From the NCBI GenBank assembly GCA_002733945.2, contig NVXO02000002.1, positions 493,306 to 501,065 on the forward strand: 7,760 bases of DNA. The letters are read 5' to 3'. Position numbers and translations under genes: made by a program. Position 1 is the first letter of the stretch. Each line of letters starts with the position of its first letter. Of the stretch, positions 1 to 4,941 are shown piece after piece. The notes under the pieces were generated by a model. That model saw only the letters and a list, made by a program, of their open reading frames with translations. It was not told where the DNA came from and ran no database searches. Source of the DNA: Sulfurimonas sp. Lineage in GTDB: Bacteria; Campylobacterota; Campylobacteria; Campylobacterales; Sulfurimonadaceae.

Positions 1-203
1 ATACTTCCTTCTTTTTCGATAGTTACATTATCAGTAGTAACTAAAAAACCTATTTCGTAGTCAGTAGCTTTAATAGTTAAATTATTGTTTGAAGCATTTA
101 AGTATACATGAGAAGTAATTTGTGAAGTATCTTTTTTTTCAAGAAAAGGTGCTGAATGAATAAGTATATTTTCTAATACTGATTTACCAATAGTTATGAT
201 CAT
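1..203 (-). CDS. dnaN: DNA polymerase III beta subunit (sliding clamp), N-terminal part
   Basis: This is the first 67 codons of a gene that continues beyond base 1. The protein begins MIITIGKSVLENILIHSAPF and later has NNLTIKATDYEIGF, the pattern of the first domain of the bacterial beta clamp (an amphipathic first helix, then the 'LTIxATDYE' strand that matches 'LxLxATDLE' in other clamps). The clamp is a homodimeric ring that tethers DNA polymerase III to DNA. The ATG start at 201-203 is supported by an AGGGA ribosome-binding sequence about 6 bases upstream on the minus strand. The position directly downstream of dnaA, on the same strand, is the classic origin arrangement. The leader overlaps the presumed unwinding region of the origin. 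Only about a fifth of the usual length (roughly 355-370 residues) is visible, so the clamp domains 2 and 3 cannot be checked. Confidence 0.87.
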   Translation of the reverse strand, partial: MIITIGKSVLENILIHSAPFLEKKDTSQITSHVYLNASNNNLTIKATDYEIGFLVTTDNVTIEKEGS

Positions 204-231
204 CTAAATTCCCTATATATTTATATAATTT

Positions 232-250
232 TAGTAAGTAGTAGTAGGGG
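232..250 (+). other. DnaA-trio-like repeat with GC cluster next to DnaA boxes
   Basis: The plus strand reads TAG TAA G TAG TAG TAG followed by GGG. Read 3' to 5' away from the boxes this gives GAT GAT GAT, then GAA or AAT, then GAT, which fits the 3'-[G/A]AT-5' trio element used by DnaA filaments to open the origin. It is separated from the first DnaA box by a short G cluster and AAC, as in the basal unwinding module described in Bacillus subtilis. The A+T-rich stretch that would melt lies on its far side (205-231). One extra G (238) breaks the register. Confidence 0.65.
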
Positions 251-253
251 AAC

Positions 254-269
254 GTGAATAGGTGAAAAA
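254..269 (-). promoter_or_regulatory. Two tandem DnaA boxes in oriC2
   Basis: On the minus strand the abutting octamers are CTATTCAC (254-261) and TTTTTCAC (262-269). Both have the TTCAC core and the same orientation, 8 bp apart, and are the boxes nearest to the trio repeat. A TTCAC core occurs by chance about once in several hundred bases, so two adjacent copies here are unlikely to be accidental. Confidence 0.65.
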
Positions 270-299
270 CCACTTCATAGCCCTAAAACAGTACTTATT

Positions 300-341
300 T
301 AGACGTGATGACTTCATATGAGTTTACTCACGTCTATTCAC
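300..341. repeat. 9-bp inverted repeat with DnaA-box-like arms, followed by a DnaA box
   Basis: TAGACGTGA (300-308) and TCACGTCTA (328-336) are perfect inverted copies separated by 19 bases that contain the small palindrome TCATATGA (314-321). The arms include near-box cores (ATCAC on minus at 305-309, CTCAC on plus at 327-331). A full CTATTCAC box on plus ends at 341. It lies just after the dnaA stop codon, so it might also form a hairpin at the end of the dnaA message, but no T-run follows on that strand. Origin element is the more likely role. Confidence 0.5.
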
Positions 342-360
342 TTTTACAATTATATCTTTT

Positions 361-1668
361 TTATTCTATATTTGTAAGTTTATTACTTAACTCGTCTATT
401 TTTACTTTAAAATCTTCATCATCTTGTATTAATTGATTAATTTTTTTGATAGTATGACTTATGGCAGTATGATCTTTCATACCAAAGTACTGAGCGAGTT
501 GTGGCATAGTATTTTGTGTAAGTTCACGGCATATATAAATAGCTATCCTTCTTGAATAGACTATATTTTTACTACGACCTTTTGAACGAATTTCACTTGG
601 TTTTATATTTAAGTCTTTAGCCACGACCTCTGTTATATTGTCCATAGTTAGATTTTCGCGTTTTTCTGCTATTTGATCTTTGAGTACGTTTTTTGTAAAC
701 TCTAAGTCTATATCTACATGCATTAGTTGTGAATAAGCATGGAGTTTAGAGAGTATACCCTCTATTTCACGGACATTAGAGTCTATAACTGTTGCTATAT
801 AGTTAACGATGTCTTTTGATAAAACAACTTTATTTATCTCACATTTTTTTTCTATTATGGCTATTTTTGTCTCAAGCTCTGGGGGTTGTATGTCTGCTAC
901 TAAACCCCATTCAAAACGACTCTGTAACCTTGCTTCAAGTCCTGCTATCTTTTTTGGATGTTTATCAGCAGTAAATATAATCTGTTTACCATCACCTTTG
1001 AGTGCTTCAAAAGTGTGAAAGAGTTCTTCTTGAATACCTTCTTTATTTGATAAAAATTGAATATCATCTATGAGTAAAACATCACAAGTACGGTACTTCT
1101 CACGATAACGTTCCATTGTGTTGTTACGAATACTTCGAGTAAAGTCATTTAAAAACTGCTCAACAGTTGTATAGATAACAACTTTTCCCTCATTTTGAAA
1201 AACATTACCTGCTGATTGCATAAGGTGAGTTTTTCCAAGTCCAACCCCACCATAAAGAAAAAGTGGGTTATAAACTCTTCCTGCATTTTCACTTACACTT
1301 TTAACAGCAGCATAAGCAAATTGGTTTGAACCACCAACCATGAAGTTTGAAAAAGAGTGTGATGGGTTAAGAAGTGAACTTCCTTGTTTTACTTCAACAG
1401 TTTTTACTTTTTTACTTTGAATTACACTGTTTTTAAGGGCTATTCGCACAGTTACTTTGTTATGAGACTTCACTTCAAAGAGATGGGCTATCTTTGAAGT
1501 GTATTTATTTTTTATCCAGTTGAGCACTAGAGCATTTGGAGCATAAAATATAGCAAGTTCTGGTGTAGACTTTTTCACATCATACTGAAGTTGTTTAATG
1601 TAGCGGTTATATTCGCTCTCAGTGACTTCTTCTTTAAGTAATTCTAGTATTTCTTGACCAATATTCAC
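361..1668 (-). CDS. dnaA: Chromosomal replication initiator protein DnaA
   Basis: DnaA is the AAA+ ATPase that binds DnaA boxes, opens the origin and loads the helicase. The 435-residue protein shows all four domains: an N-terminal helicase-interaction domain (about 1-70), a short linker (to about 100), the ATPase with Walker A GGVGLGKT (140-147), Walker B LLIDDIQF (198-205) and a sensor-2 region NVREIEG (298-304), and the C-terminal DNA-binding domain with the signature helix FGMKDHTAISHTIKKI (395-410). The signature deviates from the usual FGGRDHTTVLHA, and the usual ARPRQ segment reads VYSRR (369-373), consistent with the altered box sequence of this phylum. The start is GTG at 1666-1668, with AGGG 6 bases upstream; this start codon sits inside a TTCAC box core, which suggests autorepression. 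It is followed by oriC2 and dnaN. Length is normal for Campylobacterota. Confidence 0.97.
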   Translation of the reverse strand: MNIGQEILELLKEEVTESEYNRYIKQLQYDVKKSTPELAIFYAPNALVLNWIKNKYTSKIAHLFEVKSHNKVTVRIALKNSVIQSKKVKTVEVKQGSSLLNPSHSFSNFMVGGSNQFAYAAVKSVSENAGRVYNPLFLYGGVGLGKTHLMQSAGNVFQNEGKVVIYTTVEQFLNDFTRSIRNNTMERYREKYRTCDVLLIDDIQFLSNKEGIQEELFHTFEALKGDGKQIIFTADKHPKKIAGLEARLQSRFEWGLVADIQPPELETKIAIIEKKCEINKVVLSKDIVNYIATVIDSNVREIEGILSKLHAYSQLMHVDIDLEFTKNVLKDQIAEKRENLTMDNITEVVAKDLNIKPSEIRSKGRSKNIVYSRRIAIYICRELTQNTMPQLAQYFGMKDHTAISHTIKKINQLIQDDEDFKVKIDELSNKLTNIE

Positions 1669-1672
1669 GTTA

Positions 1673-1729
1673 AACCCTATTTATTAGTATATAGGTGAAT
1701 AATACCCTCTATTTGCATAAAATAGGGTT
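1673..1729. repeat. 10-bp inverted repeat in the dnaA upstream region
   Basis: AACCCTATTT (1673-1682) and AAATAGGGTT (1720-1729) are perfect inverted copies, 37 bases apart. In the dnaA sense, the arm nearest the gene contains the AGGG ribosome-binding sequence. A degenerate third copy (ACCCTCTATTT, about 1704-1714) can pair with the same distal arm. If transcription begins upstream of 1729, the ribosome-binding site could be masked; if it begins near 1679, the repeat acts only as DNA, for example as a protein site. Confidence 0.4.
1686..1691 (-). promoter_or_regulatory. Likely dnaA promoter -10 element
   Basis: The minus strand reads TATACT here, the same hexamer seen before the regulator and ppnP genes in this window. 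Transcription would start near 1679, leaving a leader of roughly 11 bases that still contains the AGGG ribosome-binding sequence. There is no convincing -35 element, as is common in Campylobacterota. A TTATTCAC box lies immediately upstream (1695-1702) and another core overlaps the start codon (1664-1668), so bound DnaA would flank or cover this promoter. Confidence 0.45.
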
Positions 1730-1760
1730 AAAAAGCAGCGTGAATAAAAAGTTATTCACG
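1730..1760 (-). terminator. Possible terminator of the rhodanese gene, made from two inverted DnaA boxes
   Basis: CGTGAATAA (1739-1747) and TTATTCACG (1752-1760) form a perfect 9-bp stem with a 4-base loop, starting 6 bases after the rhodanese stop codon. On the minus strand the stem is followed by CTGC and then TTTTT (1734-1730). The stem is only moderately G+C-rich and the T-run is slightly displaced, so efficiency as a terminator is uncertain. Each arm is also a DnaA box, so the hairpin may simply reflect divergent boxes. Confidence 0.4.
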
Positions 1761-1766
1761 TAAAAA

Positions 1767-2237
1767 TTATTCTGCTTCTTTTGTAATGATAACAGTACCT
1801 AAACCTGTCTCAACTGGGTAACCAGATTTTGCCCAAGCCTTAAGCCCACCTTTTAAGTTTGTTGCGTTGTTATAACCAAGATGACGAAGTTGTTGTGCAG
1901 CTAATGCACCACGACCACCGCTACGGCAGTATGTCACTATGATTGCATTTTTATCTTTTACCTTGTTACCTATTACAAACTCTAAGTTTCCACGCGTAAT
2001 TGCATACGATTCATCCGCATATATCTCACCCTCACTACGTTGTTCACTCTCTCTAACATCTAAAACAACAACAGGTTCTTCTTTATCTATAAGAACTTTT
2101 AATTTTATAGGATCCATCTCTCCAGCCTCTTTTTTAGCAGATGCTAAAAGTTTATCAGTGTTGGCAAAACCTGCCATCAATGTACTTGTTGACGTAAGTG
2201 CAATAAGTGTAACGATGTTTAATAATCTCTTTTTCAT
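1767..2237 (-). CDS. Exported single-domain rhodanese-like sulfurtransferase
   Basis: Rhodaneses carry sulfane sulfur as a cysteine persulfide and pass it to thiols or cyanide. The 156-residue protein starts with a signal peptide (MKKRLL, then a hydrophobic stretch to about residue 22, likely cut near LMA/GF), so it should act in the periplasm. The rhodanese domain follows: VVVLDVRE (56-63) and the catalytic loop YCRSGGRGA with Cys104, then LRHLGY (117-122) and LKGGLKAW before the C-terminus. The six-residue loop CRSGGR fits sulfur rather than arsenate or phosphate chemistry. The ATG at 2235-2237 is preferred to a TTG six bases upstream, because AAGGA lies 9 bases before the ATG but too near the TTG. 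It is divergent from an ArsR-type regulator, which suggests control by it. The natural substrate is unknown. Confidence 0.88.
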   Translation of the reverse strand: MKKRLLNIVTLIALTSTSTLMAGFANTDKLLASAKKEAGEMDPIKLKVLIDKEEPVVVLDVRESEQRSEGEIYADESYAITRGNLEFVIGNKVKDKNAIIVTYCRSGGRGALAAQQLRHLGYNNATNLKGGLKAWAKSGYPVETGLGTVIITKEAE

Positions 2238-2255
2238 ATTCAAATTTCCTTTTTG

Positions 2256-2264
2256 ATTGTAACA
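2256..2264 (-). promoter_or_regulatory. Likely promoter of the rhodanese gene (extended -10)
   Basis: The minus strand reads TGTTACAAT, an extended -10 (TGn followed by TACAAT). It lies about 19 bases before the ATG at 2237, giving a short leader that contains AAGGAAA. No clear -35 is seen; that position is occupied by the repeats at 2271-2303, so a bound repressor would block it. Confidence 0.45.
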
Positions 2265-2270
2265 AGTAAA

Positions 2271-2303
2271 TAACTAAATGCATAATTAGGCATTTAACTA
2301 AAT
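2271..2303. promoter_or_regulatory. Candidate operator shared by the divergent rhodanese and regulator genes
   Basis: Two exact copies of TAACTAAAT (2271-2279 and 2295-2303) flank and overlap an inverted repeat, TAAATGC (2275-2281) and GCATTTA (2290-2296), with an 8-base spacer. The A+T-rich imperfect dyad is the usual type of site for winged-helix ArsR dimers. It sits between the two divergent -10 elements, covering both -35 zones. Binding by the adjacent regulator is an inference. Confidence 0.5.
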
Positions 2304-2314
2304 AGATAATGCTA

Positions 2315-2323
2315 TGGTATACT
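2315..2323 (+). promoter_or_regulatory. Likely promoter of the regulator-ruvC-permease operon (extended -10)
   Basis: TGGTATACT is a good extended -10 element (TGn then TATACT). A start near 2330 would give a leader of about 20 bases to the ATG at 2351, which argues against any longer reading from an upstream ATG at 2309. ruvC has no visible promoter of its own, so this promoter probably drives it as well. Confidence 0.55.
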
Positions 2324-2350
2324 TTTACAATTAAAATGTCAAGGAACTTT

Positions 2351-2725
2351 ATGTTAGATATGCAAGCAAAGATAAAAATTTTTAAGGCCTTAGGGAATAA
2401 AACAAGGTTTTTAATTTTTAAAAATGTTTTTACTGGTGGATATACTTGTAGTATTGACAAAAAAGATCCTAAAGTAGAAGTTAGTCCTCATGCAACTTGC
2501 GTTAGTACTATTGCTGAACATTTTGAGTTTTCTCTTCCTACTATTTCTAAACATCTAAAAGAATTACGTGAAGCAAACATAATCACTATGGAGAAAAAAG
2601 GCAATAAGATATACATAGAGCCAAACATAGAAATAGTTCGTGAACTTGGTGGATGTTTTGGAACTCTCGCTGATAATTTTGATAAGAATAGAGAACTATT
2701 CTTTGGTGATGTAGTAGTTTCTTAA
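2351..2725 (+). CDS. ArsR-family winged-helix transcriptional regulator, possibly sulfur-sensing
   Basis: The 124-residue protein has an ArsR/SmtB fold: a first helix with IKIFKALGNKTRFLIF (8-23), a recognition region VSTIAEHFEFSLPTISKHLKELREANII (51-78) typical of 'S(q)xxxSxHLxxLxxAGLV', and a beta wing MEKKGNKIYIEP (80-91). Such proteins bind DNA as dimers and are released by a metal or by thiol chemistry. The visible cysteines are Cys33, Cys50 and Cys102; there is no ELCVCD metal motif. A pair of well separated cysteines recalls the persulfide sensors SqrR/BigR, which also control rhodanese-type genes, but exact alignment was not possible. ATG 2351 was chosen because of AAGGA 5 bases upstream; an in-frame ATG at 2309 lies before the likely promoter. 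The stop TAA directly abuts the ATG of ruvC, suggesting translational coupling. Confidence 0.85.
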   Translation: MLDMQAKIKIFKALGNKTRFLIFKNVFTGGYTCSIDKKDPKVEVSPHATCVSTIAEHFEFSLPTISKHLKELREANIITMEKKGNKIYIEPNIEIVRELGGCFGTLADNFDKNRELFFGDVVVS

Positions 2726-3199
2726 ATGATAATTCTTGGCATCGACCCAGGTACTAGAAATATGGGATATGCACTCATAAAACTTGAAAATAGTAAAATT
2801 TCTTTAGTCGCAGCAGGGCTCATAAAGATGAAAGCAGAAGACTTGCAGTTTCAAATACCACAGATGGTAGAGGGAATGGGTAGAATTTTTTCTGAGTTTA
2901 AGATAGACGAAGTTGCTATGGAAGATATATTTTATGCGCATAATCCAGCTACTACTATAAAACTTGCACAATTTCGTGGAGCTATCATGCTCAAAATCCT
3001 TCAAGAGTTTGGACAGTTTAGTGAATATACAGCTCTTCAAGTAAAAAAAGCACTCACAGGAAAAGGCAAGGCCTCTAAAAAACAGGTAAACTTTATGGTA
3101 AAAAGACTTTTAAAGATTAAACAAGAGATAAAACCACTCGATATAAGTGATGCAATGGCAGTTGCTATCACACACTCTCAGCGGGTAAGATTAAAGTAG
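2726..3199 (+). CDS. ruvC: Holliday junction resolvase RuvC (crossover junction endodeoxyribonuclease)
   Basis: RuvC is a dimeric endonuclease that cuts four-way junctions left by recombination, working with the RuvAB branch-migration motor in the cytoplasm. The 157 residues match the family length. The RNase H-like fold and four metal-binding acids are visible: Asp7 in [17 protein letters not shown], Glu66 in [12 protein letters not shown], and Asp139 and Asp142 in [13 protein letters not shown]. The [14 protein letters not shown] stretch (74-87) is typical of the substrate-binding part. It begins immediately after the stop of the ArsR-type regulator and is followed 7 bp later by a permease, so all three are likely co-transcribed. 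Its nearness to dnaA is typical for the phylum's origin region, though here two extra genes separate them. Confidence 0.96.
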   Translation: MIILGIDPGTRNMGYALIKLENSKISLVAAGLIKMKAEDLQFQIPQMVEGMGRIFSEFKIDEVAMEDIFYAHNPATTIKLAQFRGAIMLKILQEFGQFSEYTALQVKKALTGKGKASKKQVNFMVKRLLKIKQEIKPLDISDAMAVAITHSQRVRLK

Positions 3200-3206
3200 C
3201 AAAGTA

Positions 3207-4343
3207 ATGGCGATTAATATAAAAGAGTTTATGAACGCGAGGACTACACCTTTAGCATCTATATTTGGTAGTGGTTTTTTAGTCATGGTTCCTATTTTAA
3301 TTGGAACGGTTGGTTCTTATGCAAGTGTAGCGATGTTTTTTATAGCTTTGTTAGCTTATAGTGTTGGAAGTGTTATCCGTTTTAACATCAAGTATGCAGA
3401 AGCAATTTTAAAAGAAAAGAGTAATAAACGAGCTGCTTTTTTTGAGTGTTTCTCAGACATCTCCCTTGTTCTTGCTTATGTTGTCTCGGTTAGTCTGTAT
3501 CTTAACATCTTGTCTGCGTTTGTTTTAACAGGTTTGGGTGTTGACTCCGCGTTTAATGAAAAGATTCTTACAACTTCTATCATAGTTATGATTACTGCTA
3601 TTGGAATTATCAAGGGATTAAAACCTTTAGAAATTTTAGAAAAATATGCCTTAGAGATAACAATATTTATAGTTATTTTACTTATAGTCGCGTTTGGATT
3701 GTATGACTATAATATTTTTACTGTAACTAAGAGTTTTATAATGCCTATGCCTACTGAGCACTCAACTTATGAGATAGTAGCTATTTTAGCGGGTATGCTT
3801 ATAGTTGTTCAAGGTTTTGAGACAAGTCGTTACTTGGGTGAGAGTTATTCTAGTGAAATGCGTATCATGACTTCGAGATATGCACAGATTGTCTCAACTA
3901 TTATATATCTTATATTTATCTCTTTAGCCCTGCCTGTTACACATTTTCTTAATGGTGTCTACTCAGATAACGCACTTATAGAGTTAGTCACTATTGTCGC
4001 TCCGATTCTTGTTGTTCCACTTATAGTTGTAGCAGCACTTTCTCAGTTCTCAGCAGCAGTTGCAGATACACTTGCGGCTACAGGAAACATTAAAGAGGTG
4101 TTTGTTGGAAAGGTAGATTCAAAAATGTCTTATCTTTTAGTCGGTGTTAGTGCAGTTATTATAACATGGAGTATTGGAACACTAGAGATATTAGCTCTTG
4201 CCTCACGTGCTTTTGCTTTTTACTATTTGTTACAAACTCTTGTGGCTATGAGCATATCTAAAAGTATACTGCAGAAGTTTTTTATGAGTGCTTTAGCACT
4301 TATGTTAGTCTTTATTACTCTTTTTGCTATTCCAGCCGGATAA
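3207..4343 (+). CDS. Integral membrane permease, APC/LeuT-fold-like, substrate unknown
   Basis: The 378-residue protein has about 11 hydrophobic segments: roughly 16-37, 39-61, 84-110, 122-137, 147-168, 188-211, 227-249, 258-292, 308-325, 329-351 and 357-376, so it lies in the inner membrane. The first segment carries GSGF (21-24), and the sixth has QGFETSRYLGE (202-212); glycines breaking helices 1 and 6 are a hallmark of amino acid-polyamine-cation (APC) type transporters, which couple solute uptake to ions. SQFSAAVADT (279-288) is another polar patch within a membrane segment. The length is shorter than most APC permeases (430-500). No residue allows a substrate to be named. The ATG lies 7 bp after ruvC with only a weak ribosome-binding sequence, so expression probably depends on the upstream operon. 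Confidence 0.75.
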   Translation: MAINIKEFMNARTTPLASIFGSGFLVMVPILIGTVGSYASVAMFFIALLAYSVGSVIRFNIKYAEAILKEKSNKRAAFFECFSDISLVLAYVVSVSLYLNILSAFVLTGLGVDSAFNEKILTTSIIVMITAIGIIKGLKPLEILEKYALEITIFIVILLIVAFGLYDYNIFTVTKSFIMPMPTEHSTYEIVAILAGMLIVVQGFETSRYLGESYSSEMRIMTSRYAQIVSTIIYLIFISLALPVTHFLNGVYSDNALIELVTIVAPILVVPLIVVAALSQFSAAVADTLAATGNIKEVFVGKVDSKMSYLLVGVSAVIITWSIGTLEILALASRAFAFYYLLQTLVAMSISKSILQKFFMSALALMLVFITLFAIPAG

Positions 4344-4582
4344 GTTATGATAACAAAGAATTTCCAAGATAAATATGTGTAAAACTTTTATCGACAGTTC
4401 TCCTCTATATTTCTTGAAATGCCTTTATGAGCATTAATGAAGCATGGTAAAATGTAAAACTTAAAAATATTAGAATTGTTTAAATTTTTGTATGAATTTA
4501 GATTATCACTCCATTTATGCATGCAGGCCGTAATGTATACTATTTTAGGGTATTATTTCATAAACAAAAAGAGGAAAAAGAT
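4344..4582 (+). promoter_or_regulatory. Non-coding gap with the likely ppnP promoter
   Basis: This A+T-rich gap separates the permease from ppnP. The best promoter is TATACT at 4536-4541, with TG directly in front and a start expected near 4548, giving a leader of about 35 bases. A second extended -10, TGGTAAAAT, occurs at 4445-4453. No strong terminator for the permease operon is seen: GTTATGATAAC (4344-4354) and AATGC/GCATT (4418-4422 and 4431-4435) are small dyads without a T-run. No RNA gene was recognised. Confidence 0.4.
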
Positions 4583-4897
4583 ATGTCAAAATTTGAAAAC
4601 GTAACAGCAGTTAAAGCTGCAAATATTTACTTCGATGGGAATGTAACATCTCGTACACTAGAGTTTAGTGATGGTACAATTAAGTCATTAGGAATTATGC
4701 TTCCTGGTGAGTATACTTTTGCAACTAATGAAGCTGAGATTATGGAAATTATGAGTGGTGAGATTGCTGTTAAACTTCCTGGAGAAGAGTGGAAAACTCT
4801 TAACACTCCGGAGACTTTTAATGTACCTGCAAACTCATCGTTTGATGTAAAGGTTACGACACCAACAGATTACTGCTGCTCGTATATTAAAGACTAA
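4583..4897 (+). CDS. ppnP: Pyrimidine/purine nucleoside phosphorylase, PpnP (YaiE/DUF1255) family
   Basis: PpnP is a small cytoplasmic cupin that splits nucleosides with phosphate into base and ribose-1-phosphate, for salvage. The 104-residue protein matches the family in length (about 94 in E. coli plus a short N-terminal extension) and in order of motifs: [13 protein letters not shown] (16-28), the [21 protein letters not shown] stretch (40-60), [11 protein letters not shown] (63-73), then [13 protein letters not shown] (79-91) and PTDYCCSYI (94-102). ATG 4583 is preferred because AGAGG lies 8 bases upstream and the homologous part begins soon after; the frame is open further upstream to 4517, but that part (with a HKQKEEKD tail encoded by the ribosome-binding region) looks non-coding. 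It converges on trxC with a 37-bp gap. It is related in theme, not strand, to nrdA. Confidence 0.88.
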   Translation: MSKFENVTAVKAANIYFDGNVTSRTLEFSDGTIKSLGIMLPGEYTFATNEAEIMEIMSGEIAVKLPGEEWKTLNTPETFNVPANSSFDVKVTTPTDYCCSYIKD

Positions 4898-4941
4898 ACC
4901 TTTTACTGCAAGGGCTAAAGCGCATCTGTGTACTTTAGTCT
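4891..4941. terminator. Possible bidirectional terminator between ppnP and trxC
   Basis: AGACTAAA (4891-4898) and TTTAGTCT (4934-4941) are perfect inverted copies that contain the stop codons of the two convergent genes. A competing stem pairs GGGCTAAAG (4912-4920) with CTTTAGTCT (4933-4941) in RNA, using G-U pairs, around a 12-base loop. Neither is followed by a long T-run, although the minus strand has TTT directly after its outer arm. The location between convergent genes supports a terminator, the structure alone does so weakly. Confidence 0.35.

Larger units (their letters stand above)
204..360. other. oriC2: Putative replication origin, unwinding half (oriC2), between dnaA and dnaN
   Basis: The 157-bp gap contains, from left to right: an A+T-rich stretch (about 205-236), a run of TAG/TAA trinucleotides (232-247), GGGG (247-250), two abutting boxes with core TTCAC on the minus strand (254-261 and 262-269), a 9-bp inverted repeat (300-308 and 328-336), and a plus-strand TTCAC core at 337-341. 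Published work on Campylobacterota origins places a bipartite oriC at ruvC-dnaA-dnaN, with DnaA boxes of core TTCAC upstream (oriC1) and downstream (oriC2) of dnaA and unwinding in oriC2. The order and the motifs here match that model. Function is inferred. The same gap must also carry the dnaN ribosome-binding site and perhaps its promoter. Confidence 0.75.
1664..1766. other. oriC1: Putative upstream half of the origin (oriC1) with DnaA boxes
   Basis: Four TTCAC cores occur within 96 bp: plus strand 1664-1668 (overlapping the dnaA start codon), minus strand 1695-1699 and 1740-1744, and plus strand 1755-1759. Three of them are the identical octamer TTATTCAC (1695-1702 minus, 1740-1747 minus, 1752-1759 plus). 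The group lies between the rhodanese stop codon and the dnaA start, which is where oriC1 lies in related bacteria. No trio-like repeat was seen here, so unwinding is expected in the other half. The boxes can also serve dnaA autoregulation, and the two roles cannot be separated from sequence. Confidence 0.7.

Noticed and set aside
729..736. Exact TTATTCAC DnaA box (minus strand) inside dnaA
   Set aside because: A single isolated copy in coding sequence is expected by chance; it is not part of either cluster.
809..1018. Open frame of 69 codons on the plus strand, inside dnaA
   Set aside because: It is antisense to the conserved ATPase and sensor part of dnaA, has no family resemblance and no good ribosome-binding sequence.
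1939..2256. Open frame of 105 codons on the plus strand, antisense to the rhodanese gene
   Set aside because: The opposite strand encodes a clear rhodanese with catalytic loop and signal peptide; the antisense reading is low in complexity.
2309..2350. Longer N-terminus for the ArsR-type regulator from an ATG at 2309
   Set aside because: The extended -10 at 2315-2323 lies inside it, and a good ribosome-binding sequence precedes the ATG at 2351.
2155..2460. Open frame of 101 codons on the minus strand over the divergent promoter region
   Set aside because: It crosses the rhodanese start, both promoters and the regulator start, and its product resembles no protein.
4492..4533. Thirteen-codon reading frame before ppnP, possible leader peptide
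   Set aside because: No ribosome-binding sequence precedes it, its codons show no regulatory pattern, and it overlaps no hairpin that would suggest attenuation.
4517..4582. Longer N-terminus for PpnP from an ATG at 4517
   Set aside because: It would span the likely -10 element and the ribosome-binding site, and it adds 22 residues not seen in the family.
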